From: an uncultured Eubacteriales bacterium
GTDB lineage: Bacteria; Bacillota; Clostridia; Oscillospirales; Butyricicoccaceae
DNA: 15,097 nt
Direction of reading: 5' to 3'
Assembly: GCA_905199135.1 (NCBI GenBank)
Contig: CAJKFC010000048.1
Coordinates: forward strand, 1-15,097
Shown: positions 7,354 to 15,097 of the stretch, piece after piece
Position numbering within the stretch: the stretch's first letter is position 1
Layout of the letters: each line of letters begins with the position of its first letter
The notes under the pieces: generated by a model
The model's input: the letters and a program-made list of their open reading frames with translations, nothing else
Told to the model about the DNA's origin: nothing
Database searches by the model: none
Position numbers and translations under genes: made by a program

Positions 7354-8859
7354 ATGAACGAAGAGATGGTCATGGCTGCCGGCGAAAACGAGGAGCAGTC
7401 CGCGGAACAGCTTTCCGAGCTGTTGCAGATAAGACGCGACAAGCTCAAGACCCTCATTGAGGACGGCAGAAACCCCTATGAAGAGGTAAAGTACGAGAGA
7501 ACTCACCACGCCGCACCCATAAAGGAGGCATTTGAAGACTACGAGAACAAAGATGTGTGCCTTGCGGGACGCATGATGTCCAAGAGAGAGATGGGCAAGG
7601 CATCTTTCTGCGATATTCTCGACCAGACAGGCAGGATTCAGTGCTATGTAAGGGTAAACGAGATAGGTCAGGAAGAGTATGAGCGTTTCAAGAAGCTGGA
7701 TATCGGCGATATAATCGGCGTAAAGGGCTTTGTGTTTAAAACGAAAAAGGGCGAGATCTCCATACATGTCAAGGAGCTCAAGCTTCTGTCCAAATCCCTT
7801 CTGCCTCTTCCTGAAAAGTGGCACGGCCTTAAAGACATGGACCTCAGATACCGCCAGAGATATGTCGACCTCATAGTCAATCCCGAGGTCAGAAAGACAT
7901 TTGAGAACAGAAGCCGCATAATAACCTCCATCAGAAACTACCTCGACGAGAGAGGATACATGGAGGTTGAGACCCCTGTCCTCAACACAATAGCAGGCGG
8001 AGCCGCCGCCCGCCCCTTTATCACTCACCACAACACCCTCGACATCGACATGTACATGAGAATAGCCACAGAGCTTCACCTCAAGCGTCTCATTGTCGGC
8101 GGTTTTGAAAAGGTGTATGAGATAGGCAGACTTTTCAGAAACGAGGGCATGGATGTAAAGCACAATCCCGAGTTTACAACAATAGAGCTCTATGAAGCCT
8201 ACACCGACTACGAGCACATCATGAACCTCACCGAGGACATCATGATAAACGCCGCCATCAAGGTTTTGGGCACAACAGAGTTCACATATCAGGGCAAGCA
8301 GATAAACTTTGCAAAACCCTGGGCGAGAAAGACAATGGCTCAGGCCGTCAAAGAGGTGACAGGCGTCGATTTTGATGTCAACAACACCGACGAGCTTGCA
8401 AGAGAGGCCGCAAAGAAATTCGGCGCAGAGGTAAAAGAGGACGCCACATGGGGCGAGGTGCTCTATCAGCTCTTCGATGAAAATGTCGAAAAGACGATAG
8501 TTCAGCCCACATTCATCATCGACCACCCCGTCGAGGTATCCCCCCTCGCAAAGCGCAGAAAGGACGATCCCCGTCTCACAGAGCGTTTCGAGCTGTTCAT
8601 CGTAGGCAGCGAGTTTGCCAACGCATTCTCCGAGCTCAACGACCCCATCGACCAGAGAGAGCGCTTTGAGCGCCAGGTTGCTCTGAGAGAAAAGGGAGAT
8701 GAGGAGGCAGGCATGATGGACGAAGACTTTATCAATGCCCTCATGTACGGTATGCCCCCCACAGGCGGTCTGGGAATCGGCATCGACCGTTTTGTAATGC
8801 TGCTCACAGACAGCTATTCCATACGCGATGTGCTCCTGTTCCCCACAATGAAGCCGTAA
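7354..8859 (+). CDS. lysS: Lysyl-tRNA synthetase, class II
   Basis: It charges tRNA-Lys in the cytoplasm. The 501 aa length is typical. An N-terminal helix is followed by an OB-fold anticodon-binding domain (about 68-145) and the class II catalytic core. Motif 2 is FRNEG at 261-265, followed by HNPEFT; motif 3 is GIGIDR at 474-479; the protein ends in the conserved LFPTMKP. ATG 7354 follows AAGGAA (7342-7347) at six bases; later in-frame Met codons at positions 5 and 7 are less well placed. It is co-transcribed with greA. No T-box leader precedes it: the 34-base gap leaves no room. Confidence 0.97.
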   Translation: MNEEMVMAAGENEEQSAEQLSELLQIRRDKLKTLIEDGRNPYEEVKYERTHHAAPIKEAFEDYENKDVCLAGRMMSKREMGKASFCDILDQTGRIQCYVRVNEIGQEEYERFKKLDIGDIIGVKGFVFKTKKGEISIHVKELKLLSKSLLPLPEKWHGLKDMDLRYRQRYVDLIVNPEVRKTFENRSRIITSIRNYLDERGYMEVETPVLNTIAGGAAARPFITHHNTLDIDMYMRIATELHLKRLIVGGFEKVYEIGRLFRNEGMDVKHNPEFTTIELYEAYTDYEHIMNLTEDIMINAAIKVLGTTEFTYQGKQINFAKPWARKTMAQAVKEVTGVDFDVNNTDELAREAAKKFGAEVKEDATWGEVLYQLFDENVEKTIVQPTFIIDHPVEVSPLAKRRKDDPRLTERFELFIVGSEFANAFSELNDPIDQRERFERQVALREKGDEEAGMMDEDFINALMYGMPPTGGLGIGIDRFVMLLTDSYSIRDVLLFPTMKP

Positions 8860-8871
8860 TAAAATATATAA

Positions 8872-8899
8872 AAGCGGGCATTTTTTCAAATGTCCGCTT
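8872..8899 (+). terminator. Hairpin between lysS and ktrB, weak or partial terminator
   Basis: AAGCGGGCATTT (8872-8883) pairs with AAATGTCCGCTT (8888-8899) with one G-T pair and a four-base loop. No T-run follows on the + strand (CCGTACTGTTT), so it is a poor terminator in that direction. Its opposite side has a T-rich stretch, but no minus-strand gene needs it. It may lower expression of the downstream genes or protect the lysS mRNA end. I find no separate promoter before ktrB. Confidence 0.5.
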
Positions 8900-8923
8900 C
8901 CGTACTGTTTAAAAGGAGCGCAT

Positions 8924-10300
8924 ATGAATTTATTAAGAATAAAGCCTAAGATTTTTAAAAAGGAAAGAACTTATAAAAATCCCTTGAGAGTCATAGCCAT
9001 AGGCTTCAGCGTAGTAATCCTCACCGGATCATTTCTGCTCATGCTGCCTATATCATCAAAATCCGGCACAGTGACACCGTTTGTGCAATGTCTTTTTACG
9101 GCCACCTCAGCCACATGCGTCACAGGTCTTGCCGTTGTGGACACATATCTCCACTGGAGCCTTTTCGGTCAATTGGTCATAATATCCATGATACAGATAG
9201 GCGGATTGGGATTTATGCTTATGCTTACTGCCTTTTCGATACTTGTGGGACGAAAAATAACCATGAGAGAAAGGCTGCTCATTGGAAAATCTTTGAGTGT
9301 AGACAGCCTTTCGGGCATAGTCAAGCTGTCTAAAAAAATAATTTTCGGCACATTCTTTCTTGAATTTATGGGGGGAATTATCCTGTCCGTAAGATTTATA
9401 AGAGACTTCGGAGTGGCCGAAGGCATAAGAAAAGGCTTTTTCCACTCGATTTCCGCCTTCTGCAACGCAGGCTTTGATCTTATGGGAGAGTTGGGAGAAT
9501 TCGCAGGACTTGTGCCATATCAGGGGGATTTTGCGGTCACCCTCACCATATCTCTCCTGATAATTCTGGGCGGCCTCGGTTTTTATGTGTGGGACGATGT
9601 GCTGACTTCGAGACATGTCAGAAGATATACCCTGCACACAAAAATAGTTCTTGTGACTACGGCTTTCCTGCTTCTTTCGGGCACAGCCTTTTATATGGCT
9701 GCCGAGTGGAACAACCCCGAGACAATGGCGGGAAAAAACATAGCTGAAAAGTTCATGCTGTCCTTCTTCCAGTCGACATCCACAAGAACAGCGGGATTTT
9801 CACAGATTGATCAGGCGGCTTTTACCCCTGCGTCAAAGGCGGTTACCATGATGCTCATGTTTATAGGAGGTTCTCCAGGATCAACGGCAGGCGGCGTCAA
9901 AACGGTCAGCATGGCGATACTTATTCTCACTGCCATAAGCACTTTAAGAGGCAGGAATGAAATATTTGCCTACGGAAGAAGAGTGCCATATACATATATT
10001 ATAGACGCTATAACAGTTGTTATAGTCGGCGTGTCTTGTGTACTCTTCGGAACATTCTGCCTGAGCATGATAGACGGTGTAGACTTTGAGACGGCGCTTT
10101 TCGAATGTGTGTCGGCGTTTGCAACAGTGGGACTTTCGGAAAATCTCACTCCTCTGCTGTCATCTCCGTCGCTTTTGGTGCTTATAGGACTTATGTATAT
10201 GGGCAGGGTAGGCATAATCACTTTGGGCCTTGCCATACTGGTCAGAAACAGGGTGCGCCCAACGGTCAAACACCCCGAAGGAAAAATTATAGTAGGTTAA
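8924..10300 (+). CDS. ktrB: K+ uptake channel subunit, TrkH/KtrB family
   Basis: Ion-conducting membrane subunit of a potassium uptake system, 458 aa. The four pore loops that form the K+ filter are all visible: TCVTGL at 64-69, CNAGF at 180-184, RTAGF at 288-292 and ATVGL at 400-404. Each keeps the central Gly needed for selectivity. GGSPGSTAGGVKT at 315-327 is the conserved region around the intramembrane gate. About eight membrane helices with four re-entrant loops are expected from the hydrophobic pattern. The short N-terminus (about 20 residues before TM1) and the partner gene with a single RCK unit favour Ktr over Trk. AAAAGGAG precedes the ATG, and ktrA follows after 12 bases. Confidence 0.95.
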   Translation: MNLLRIKPKIFKKERTYKNPLRVIAIGFSVVILTGSFLLMLPISSKSGTVTPFVQCLFTATSATCVTGLAVVDTYLHWSLFGQLVIISMIQIGGLGFMLMLTAFSILVGRKITMRERLLIGKSLSVDSLSGIVKLSKKIIFGTFFLEFMGGIILSVRFIRDFGVAEGIRKGFFHSISAFCNAGFDLMGELGEFAGLVPYQGDFAVTLTISLLIILGGLGFYVWDDVLTSRHVRRYTLHTKIVLVTTAFLLLSGTAFYMAAEWNNPETMAGKNIAEKFMLSFFQSTSTRTAGFSQIDQAAFTPASKAVTMMLMFIGGSPGSTAGGVKTVSMAILILTAISTLRGRNEIFAYGRRVPYTYIIDAITVVIVGVSCVLFGTFCLSMIDGVDFETALFECVSAFATVGLSENLTPLLSSPSLLVLIGLMYMGRVGIITLGLAILVRNRVRPTVKHPEGKIIVG

Positions 10301-10312
10301 AAGGAGAATACA

Positions 10313-10960
10313 ATGCAATCATTTCTTATTATAGGTCTCGGAAGATTCGGTGCAGCTTTGGCAAAGGAGCTTTGCAGGCTGGGACATGAGGTAATCGCCG
10401 TCGACAAAAACGAGGAGGCGGTGTCAAAAATCGCCGACTATGTCACCCACTCCATCGTGGCTGATGTGAGAGACGAGGAGGTGCTGCGCTCGATAGGCGC
10501 CCGAAATCTCGACCACGCCATAGTGGCCTTTTCCGACAATATACAGGACAACATACTCATCACTCTCATGCTCAAGGAGATAGGTGTAAAAGATGTCATA
10601 TCAAAGGGCGGCAACGCCCTCCATGTCAAGGTGCTCAAAAAGATAGGAGCCGACAGAATCGTGTTCCCCGAAACCGACATGGGTATCCGCCTTGCACAGA
10701 CAATCTCTTCGGGCAACATAATAGACTTTATCGAGATATCCGATAATTACAGCATAATCGAAACCAACAGCCCGAGAAAATGGATAGGAAATTCCATTAA
10801 AAAGCTCGACATCAGAGCAAAATACGGCATAAACATTCTGGCAATAAAGAGCCAGGACGGCCGCACCATAAGCATATCCCCCTCTCCCGACTATGTCATA
10901 AAGGCGGGCGATGTGCTGGTGGTTGTCGGCTCCAACGACGATCTTCAGAATATAGAATAA
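10313..10960 (+). CDS. ktrA: K+ uptake regulatory subunit, TrkA/KtrA family
   Basis: A cytoplasmic gating ring subunit of 215 aa. The RCK_N Rossmann domain starts at once with GLGRFG at 8-13 and an acidic Asp31 at the end of the second strand, which fits binding of NAD or adenine nucleotide. The RCK_C domain occupies about 130-215 and ends in VIKAGDVLVVVGSNDDL, the usual TrkA_C pattern. There is one RCK_N/RCK_C pair, the size of KtrA, against two pairs in classical TrkA. RCK_C domains of Firmicute KtrA can bind c-di-AMP, but nothing here proves it. AAAAGGAG precedes the ATG at 10313. It pairs with the preceding ktrB. Confidence 0.94.
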   Translation: MQSFLIIGLGRFGAALAKELCRLGHEVIAVDKNEEAVSKIADYVTHSIVADVRDEEVLRSIGARNLDHAIVAFSDNIQDNILITLMLKEIGVKDVISKGGNALHVKVLKKIGADRIVFPETDMGIRLAQTISSGNIIDFIEISDNYSIIETNSPRKWIGNSIKKLDIRAKYGINILAIKSQDGRTISISPSPDYVIKAGDVLVVVGSNDDLQNIE

Positions 10961-10976
10961 AGGGGAGAAAAGAGCT

Positions 10977-11723
10977 TTGACCGAAATAACGAGCCGCGAC
11001 AACAAAAAGGTGAAAAATGTCATAAAGCTTGTGTCCGACAGGAAGTACAGGGACAGAGAGGGTCTGTTTGTGGCCGAAGGGCCTGTGGCCCTTGCCGAGG
11101 CTTTGAAGTCGGGCGTAACCATAGCAGAGCTCTATTTTACCGAGAAAAATACCGGCATCGCTCAGAACGCCCAGGCAGACGAGAAATATCTTGTCAGCGA
11201 AAAAATAATGGAGAGCATGAGCGATGTCAAAACCCCCCAGGGGGTGCTGTTTGTCTGCCTAAAAAGTGAGGGCGGGGAGCTGGAAAAAGGTCCCATACTC
11301 GTCCTTGAAAACATGAGAGACAGCGGAAATATGGGCACAGTCATCAGAACTGCCGAGGGTCTCGGCATAAAAAACATCGTCCTTTCGGGAGACTGTGTCG
11401 ATATCTACAACCCCAAAACCATAAGAGCCTCCATGGGCAGCGCCTTCAGGGTGCGCCCCGTCAGAATGACGGTGGAACAGGTGAAGAGCTACACAGAGGA
11501 GCACGGCATGAGCTTTTATGTGACGGCTCTCAGCGAAAGCTCGGAGGACATAAGGAAAAAAGACCTCAAAAACGCCGCAGTGCTGATAGGAAACGAGGCA
11601 CTTGGCGCCACCCCCGAGGCTTTAAAAGCGGCCGACGGGCATATAATAATACCGATACAGACCGCCCAGTCCTTCAACGCCTCGGTGGCGGCAGCCATAG
11701 TGCTGTGGGAGATGGCGAGATAG
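10977..11723 (+). CDS. SpoU/TrmH-family RNA 2'-O-ribose methyltransferase
   Basis: A SPOUT-fold methyltransferase that uses S-adenosylmethionine to methylate a ribose 2'-OH in rRNA or tRNA; 248 aa. The start is TTG at 10977 after AGGGGAG (10961-10967). Residues 1 to about 95 are the small substrate-binding domain, with FVAEGPVALAEAL near the start. The knotted catalytic domain has motif 1 DSGNMGTVIRTA at 115-126 (Asn118, Arg124), motif 2 IGNEALG at 204-210 and motif 3 IPIQTAQSFNASVAAAI at 225-241. Motif 3 usually reads SLN; here it is SFN. The target base cannot be read from sequence; similar Firmicute proteins modify 23S rRNA. Seventeen bases after ktrA and nine before dprA, it belongs to the same run of genes. 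Confidence 0.92.
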   Translation: MTEITSRDNKKVKNVIKLVSDRKYRDREGLFVAEGPVALAEALKSGVTIAELYFTEKNTGIAQNAQADEKYLVSEKIMESMSDVKTPQGVLFVCLKSEGGELEKGPILVLENMRDSGNMGTVIRTAEGLGIKNIVLSGDCVDIYNPKTIRASMGSAFRVRPVRMTVEQVKSYTEEHGMSFYVTALSESSEDIRKKDLKNAAVLIGNEALGATPEALKAADGHIIIPIQTAQSFNASVAAAIVLWEMAR

Positions 11724-11732
11724 GGGGAGCTT

Positions 11733-12809
11733 TTGGAAAACATAATAAAGATATGGCTTTCTCAAAAGGGAATGCCTCCCTCGTCTGTGCTCTCGGAGCT
11801 TTACGGCATTATGGGAGGAACAGAGGGAATATACAGAGCCTCGAGAGAGGACTATATGGCAACAGGTCTTTTGACCGAAAAGGAAACAGACAGGCTGTGC
11901 GATAAAAGCACCGCCGATGCCGAGAAAATATACACCGAGTGCCGCATAAAGTCCATAGAGATAATGGACTTTTTTGACGAGAGATACCCCGAAAGGCTCA
12001 AAGAGCTTATAGACGCCCCAGTATTACTCTATTACAAGGGCAGATGGAAGAATATAGATGAAAATATTTCGGTGGCGGTGGTAGGTCAGCGAAAGGCGAC
12101 GGCCTACGGCAGAGCTTTAGCCGAAAAGACAGGCTATACTTTGGCTCAGAGCGGCAGCTTTGTCATATCGGGTCTTGCGGCAGGCATCGACGGTGCCGCC
12201 CACAGGGGAGCCTTGAAGGCAGACGGCTATACGATAGGCGTTCTCGGCACAGGCATAGATGTCTATTATCCGGTGGAAAACGCCGGACTTATGAGGACAA
12301 TGTTTCAAAGCGGACTTGTCATAAGCGAGTTTCCGCCCGGCACACAGGGAAGACCCTATAACTTCCCCAGAAGAAACAGAATAGTGTCGGCCCTTTCAAA
12401 GGGCGTCTATGTGGTGGAAGCCGAGACAAAGAGCGGCTCTCTTATAACAGCCCGTCTTGCCAGAGAACAGGGCAGAGATGTATTTGCCACAGTGGGGCAG
12501 AGCGAGGGTTGCAAAAAGCTTCTGGTGTCGGGCATGGCTGTGCCCGTCGAGGGAGCGAAAGACATAATAAATTACTACGGAGGGGCAAAACCCCTGCCGA
12601 AACAGCAAAGTCACAGCGAGATCGAGGGCCTTTCAAAAGAGGAAAACGAGATTTTAAGGCTCATCGCGCTGGGGCAGGACAGATTTGAAATAGCGCGGAG
12701 CATGAAAGCAGATGAAGCTTTTCTGAATGCCAAGCTCATCGAGATGGAGATCAAGGGGCTTGTAATCAGAACAGGTCATTTTAAATATCAAATACCCGGA
12801 AAGGATTAA
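11733..12809 (+). CDS. dprA: DNA-processing protein DprA (Smf)
   Basis: DprA loads RecA on incoming single-stranded DNA during natural transformation and is widely kept in non-competent bacteria too. It is 358 aa from a TTG start (11733) behind AGGGGGAG. The Rossmann core (about 90-285) shows VGQRKATAYG (117-126), SGLAAGIDGAAH (146-157), GVLGTGIDVYYP (169-180), NFPRRNRIVSALS (210-222) and VVEAETKSGSLITA (227-240). A winged-helix-like C-terminal domain (about 298-352) follows. Deviations: VGQR replaces the usual VGSR, and the normal PG...G.N.LI loop is shortened to VGQSEGCKKLLVSG (254-267), lacking the Pro and Asn. The next gene begins three bases later. Identity is certain; full function is less so. 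Confidence 0.95.
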   Translation: MENIIKIWLSQKGMPPSSVLSELYGIMGGTEGIYRASREDYMATGLLTEKETDRLCDKSTADAEKIYTECRIKSIEIMDFFDERYPERLKELIDAPVLLYYKGRWKNIDENISVAVVGQRKATAYGRALAEKTGYTLAQSGSFVISGLAAGIDGAAHRGALKADGYTIGVLGTGIDVYYPVENAGLMRTMFQSGLVISEFPPGTQGRPYNFPRRNRIVSALSKGVYVVEAETKSGSLITARLAREQGRDVFATVGQSEGCKKLLVSGMAVPVEGAKDIINYYGGAKPLPKQQSHSEIEGLSKEENEILRLIALGQDRFEIARSMKADEAFLNAKLIEMEIKGLVIRTGHFKYQIPGKD

Positions 12810-12812
12810 GTA

Positions 12813-14849
12813 ATGAGCATACTTTTGATTGTTGAGTCGCCTGCCAAGGCAAAAACTCTCGTCAAATACTTAGGGGACGACTATGTGGTAAAGGCCTCTA
12901 TGGGACATCTGAGAGATCTGCCCAAAAAGAAGATAGGCGTCGATATAGAGCACAATTTTGAGCCGATATATCAGGAGATAGACGGCAAGGACAAGATAAT
13001 AAACGAGCTTAAAACTGCGGCGGAAAAGGCCGATTTCGTATACCTTGCAACCGACCCCGACCGCGAGGGAGAGGCAATATCGTGGCATCTCAAAGAGATG
13101 CTGGCGCTGCCCGATGAAAAGACAAAGCGAATCACCTTTAACGAGATAACCAAAAAGGCGGTCACCGAGGCGGTGACAAAGCCGAGAGACATAGACATGA
13201 ACCTGGTCAACGCCCAGCAGGGCAGACGAATCCTCGATAGAATCGTCGGCTACAAGCTGTCCCCCTTCCTTTGGAGAAAGGTCAGAAGAGGCCTTTCGGC
13301 AGGCAGAGTGCAGTCGGTGGTAAAACGCTTTGTGGTAGACAGGGAGCGTGAAATCGAGGCCTTCAAGCCGGAGGAATACTGGACTTTGGATGTAGTCCTC
13401 AAAAAGGACGGCAAGGAGTTTGTCTCCCATTTCTACGGCGACGACAAGGGCAAAACAGAGCTCCATGACAAGGAGCAGACCGACGAGGTGCTAGGGGGCA
13501 TCGAAGGCGGAGAATATGTGGTAAGCTCCGTCAAAAAGGGCAAAAAGGCCAAGCGCTCCTCGCCGCCTTTCATCACATCTTCACTCCAGCAGGAGGCATC
13601 GAGAAAGCTCTCCATGACGGCAAAGCGCACCATGGCGGTGGCGCAGGAGCTCTATGAAGGCGTAGACATAGCAGGCATGGGAGCCACAGGTCTTATAACC
13701 TATATGAGAACCGACTCTCTGAGAGTTTCCGCCGAGGCTGTAAGCAGCGGCAGAGAATATATACTCAAACGCTTCGGAAAGGAATATCTCCCCGAAAAAC
13801 CCAAGGTCTACAAGACCAAGAAAGAGGCACAGGACGCCCACGAGGCAATAAGACCTACAAACCCATTCCTTGTGCCCGAGGAGATAAAAAAGAGCCTTAC
13901 CCCCGATCAGTTTAAGCTTTACAGGCTGATATGGAGCCGTTTTATCGCATCCCAGATGAAGGACGCGAGACTCGACACCATGTCTGTCGACATAAACTGC
14001 GGAAAATACATTTTCCGCTCCACCGGCTCGTCGGTGGCGTTCCCGGGATTTTTGAGCCTTTATGAGGAGAGCGTCGACGACGACAAGACCGAGGAAAACA
14101 CAATTTTTCCGCCCCTTGAAGAGGGCGACAAGGCGGAGCATGTCTCCACCGACGCCAAACAGCACTTTACACAGCCCCCCGCAAGATACACCGAAGCCTC
14201 CCTCATCAAGATGATGGAGGAAAAGGGCATAGGCAGACCGTCGACATACGCTCCCACTATCACGACGATAACCGGCAGGGAGTATGTGACAAAGGAGAAC
14301 AAGTCGTTAAAACCCACACCTTTGGGCGAGGCGGTCACCGATCTCATGGTGGATAAGTTCTCGAGAATAGCCGACGCAAAGTTTACAGCCGACATGGAAA
14401 ACAGGCTGGACGAGGTGGAAAAGGGTCAGGAGACCTACACCGAGGTTTTGAGCGACTTCTATGCCGATTTTGACAAGGCAATGCAGAAGGCAGAAAAAGA
14501 TCTGGAAAAGACAAGGATAAAGGTCAAGGACGAGGTTTCCGATGTGCCCTGTCCCAACTGCGGCGAGATGATGGTCATCAAAAACGGCAGATTCGGAAAA
14601 TTCCTTGCCTGTCCCCGCTACCCCGAGTGCAAGACCACAAAGCCGATAACCGAGGATATAAATGTACCCTGCCCCCTGTGCGGAGCAAAGCTGCTCAAAA
14701 AGAAATCCAAGAGCGGATATTATTACTACGGCTGCGAAAGGAATCCCGACTGCGGCTTTATGACATGGGATAAGCCGACAGACAAAAAATGTCCCAAGTG
14801 CGGCGGTACGGTATTTAAAAAATACACAAAAGAAGAAAAGAAAAAGGGA
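12813..14849 (+). CDS. topA: DNA topoisomerase I, broken at its C-terminus
   Basis: Type IA topoisomerase that relaxes negative supercoils. ATG at 12813 follows AAAGGA in the end of dprA. The Toprim domain has VESPAKAKT (Glu8) and DPDREGE (Asp81, Asp83, Glu85); the catalytic tyrosine is Tyr297 in ITYMRTDS; the gate domain ends with RYTEASLIKMMEEKGIGRPSTY-type sequence from about 460. Two complete C4 zinc fingers follow: Cys580/583/600/606 and Cys620/623/641/647. A third begins with Cys660 and Cys663 and should close with two more cysteines, but topA-like sequence stops in the Lys/Glu tract at about residues 673-679. The frame then stays open to the window edge, reading through DNA that is antisense to a recombinase. 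I therefore end the gene near 14849. The catalytic part is intact; the true tail and stop are missing. Confidence 0.93.
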
Positions 14850-15097
14850 AAGATGAAGAGCCTCCAGTTGCTCCGGTCTGTCAGACAGATCGAGACGGGC
14901 CAGCCTCTTGATGTCACGCTCGGGAAGAGCCCGTTTACGGGTGGAAGGGACTGTGATATGCAGTCCCGCAAAAGGATTTCCGGCAGGATCATGATAATGC
15001 AGATCTTTTTTTATATTATTATAGATCGCTTTCAGATTGCGCAGGTAAAAGTCCTCCAATTCCTCCAAAGAAACTTAATGGTATTGATATTACTAAT
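14835..15097 (-). pseudogene. Fragment of a Bacteroidetes-type tyrosine recombinase (integrase)
   Basis: Read on the minus strand from about 15074 down to about 14850, the frame gives FYLRNLKAIYNNIKKD, then GNPFAGL, then TRKRALPERDIKRL and LDLSDRPEQLEALHL. This matches, from memory of the family, the end of the SAM-like core-binding domain and the start of the catalytic domain of integrases from Bacteroidetes mobile elements. The catalytic Arg-His-Arg-Tyr part is absent: the fragment runs into antisense topA. The frame has a stop (TAA at 15077-15075) just upstream, while another frame at 15097-15070 reads SNINTIKF, the block that normally precedes YLRNL, so the reading frame is also broken. 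It is either remnant or chimeric sequence. It differs from the xerC gene that often lies downstream of topA in Firmicutes, which would be on the + strand. Confidence 0.7.
15052..15069. repeat. Tandem 9-bp repeat at the recombinase frame break
   Basis: TCCTCCAAT (15052-15060) is followed directly by TCCTCCAAA (15061-15069), two units differing only in the last base. They lie where the integrase fragment changes frame and within the roughly 23 bases that separate its two matching blocks. Confidence 0.6.

Noticed and set aside
7105..8889. A 594-residue open frame on the minus strand opposite greA and lysS
   Set aside because: It lies fully antisense to two certain genes, has low-complexity Leu/Val/Cys-rich composition, no motif and no ribosome binding site. 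It is a codon-bias shadow.
14307..14834. The downstream part of the minus-strand frame that begins in the integrase fragment
   Set aside because: Past about 14850 the translation is antisense topA (zinc fingers and gate domain) and loses all integrase pattern, so it is not a fusion protein.
14850..15097. The open + strand extension of the topA frame to the window edge
   Set aside because: The 80 or so residues show no zinc-finger cysteines or topA pattern and are exactly antisense to recognisable integrase sequence, so I do not count them as a natural TopA tail.
1..15097. CRISPR arrays, tRNA or rRNA genes, complete insertion sequences, toxin-antitoxin or defence genes
   Set aside because: No regularly spaced repeats, no cloverleaf-like segments, no terminal inverted repeats with a transposase, and no small gene pairs: genes fill the window almost without gaps.

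Overview
The window reads as a piece of ordinary chromosome from a Gram-positive, low-to-mid GC Clostridia-type Firmicute. The evidence is strong AGGAG-type ribosome binding sites, three TTG starts behind such sites, sigma-A promoters with 17-base spacers, frequent ATA and AGA codons, and Firmicute gene pairs (greA-lysS, ktrB-ktrA, dprA-topA, ftsE-ftsX-M23 peptidase-S41 peptidase). I cannot name the genus. All genes I accept lie on the + strand, in four transcription blocks.

Block 1 (1-1489): the last 22 codons of an unrecognised gene end at a strong UUCG-loop terminator. A promoter with a palindrome at its start site then drives mrnC (23S rRNA maturation), overlapped by a membrane-anchored calcineurin-type phosphoesterase. 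Block 2 (about 1479-6719): a TTGAAA/TAAAAT promoter drives a PucR/CdaR-type regulator, then ftsE, ftsX, a coiled-coil M23 (LytM) murein hydrolase with full zinc ligands, and an S41 C-terminal processing protease with an intact Ser-Lys-Gln triad. It ends at a terminator. This looks like a complete cell-division/wall-remodelling module: FtsEX is the transmembrane ATPase that gates the extracellular coiled-coil hydrolase, and the protease may trim the exported protein. Block 3 (6750 onward): a perfect-consensus promoter drives greA and lysS. After a hairpin without a good T-run come ktrB and ktrA (K+ uptake), a SpoU-family RNA 2'-O-methyltransferase, dprA (DNA uptake/recombination mediator) and topA, all closely spaced.

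The real anomaly is at the right end. topA reads cleanly through its Toprim domain, catalytic tyrosine and two C4 zinc fingers. Its third zinc finger is then cut after the first CxxC, inside a polypurine tract near 14830-14850. From there to the end the sequence is, on the minus strand, part of a tyrosine recombinase of the type common in Bacteroidetes mobile elements, itself with a frame break close to the window edge. This is either a chimeric assembly join in a metagenome contig or a true rearrangement into topA. I see no CRISPR array, tRNA, rRNA, complete insertion sequence or obviously new defence or biosynthetic system. The rest is conserved housekeeping sequence with a few family deviations noted below.
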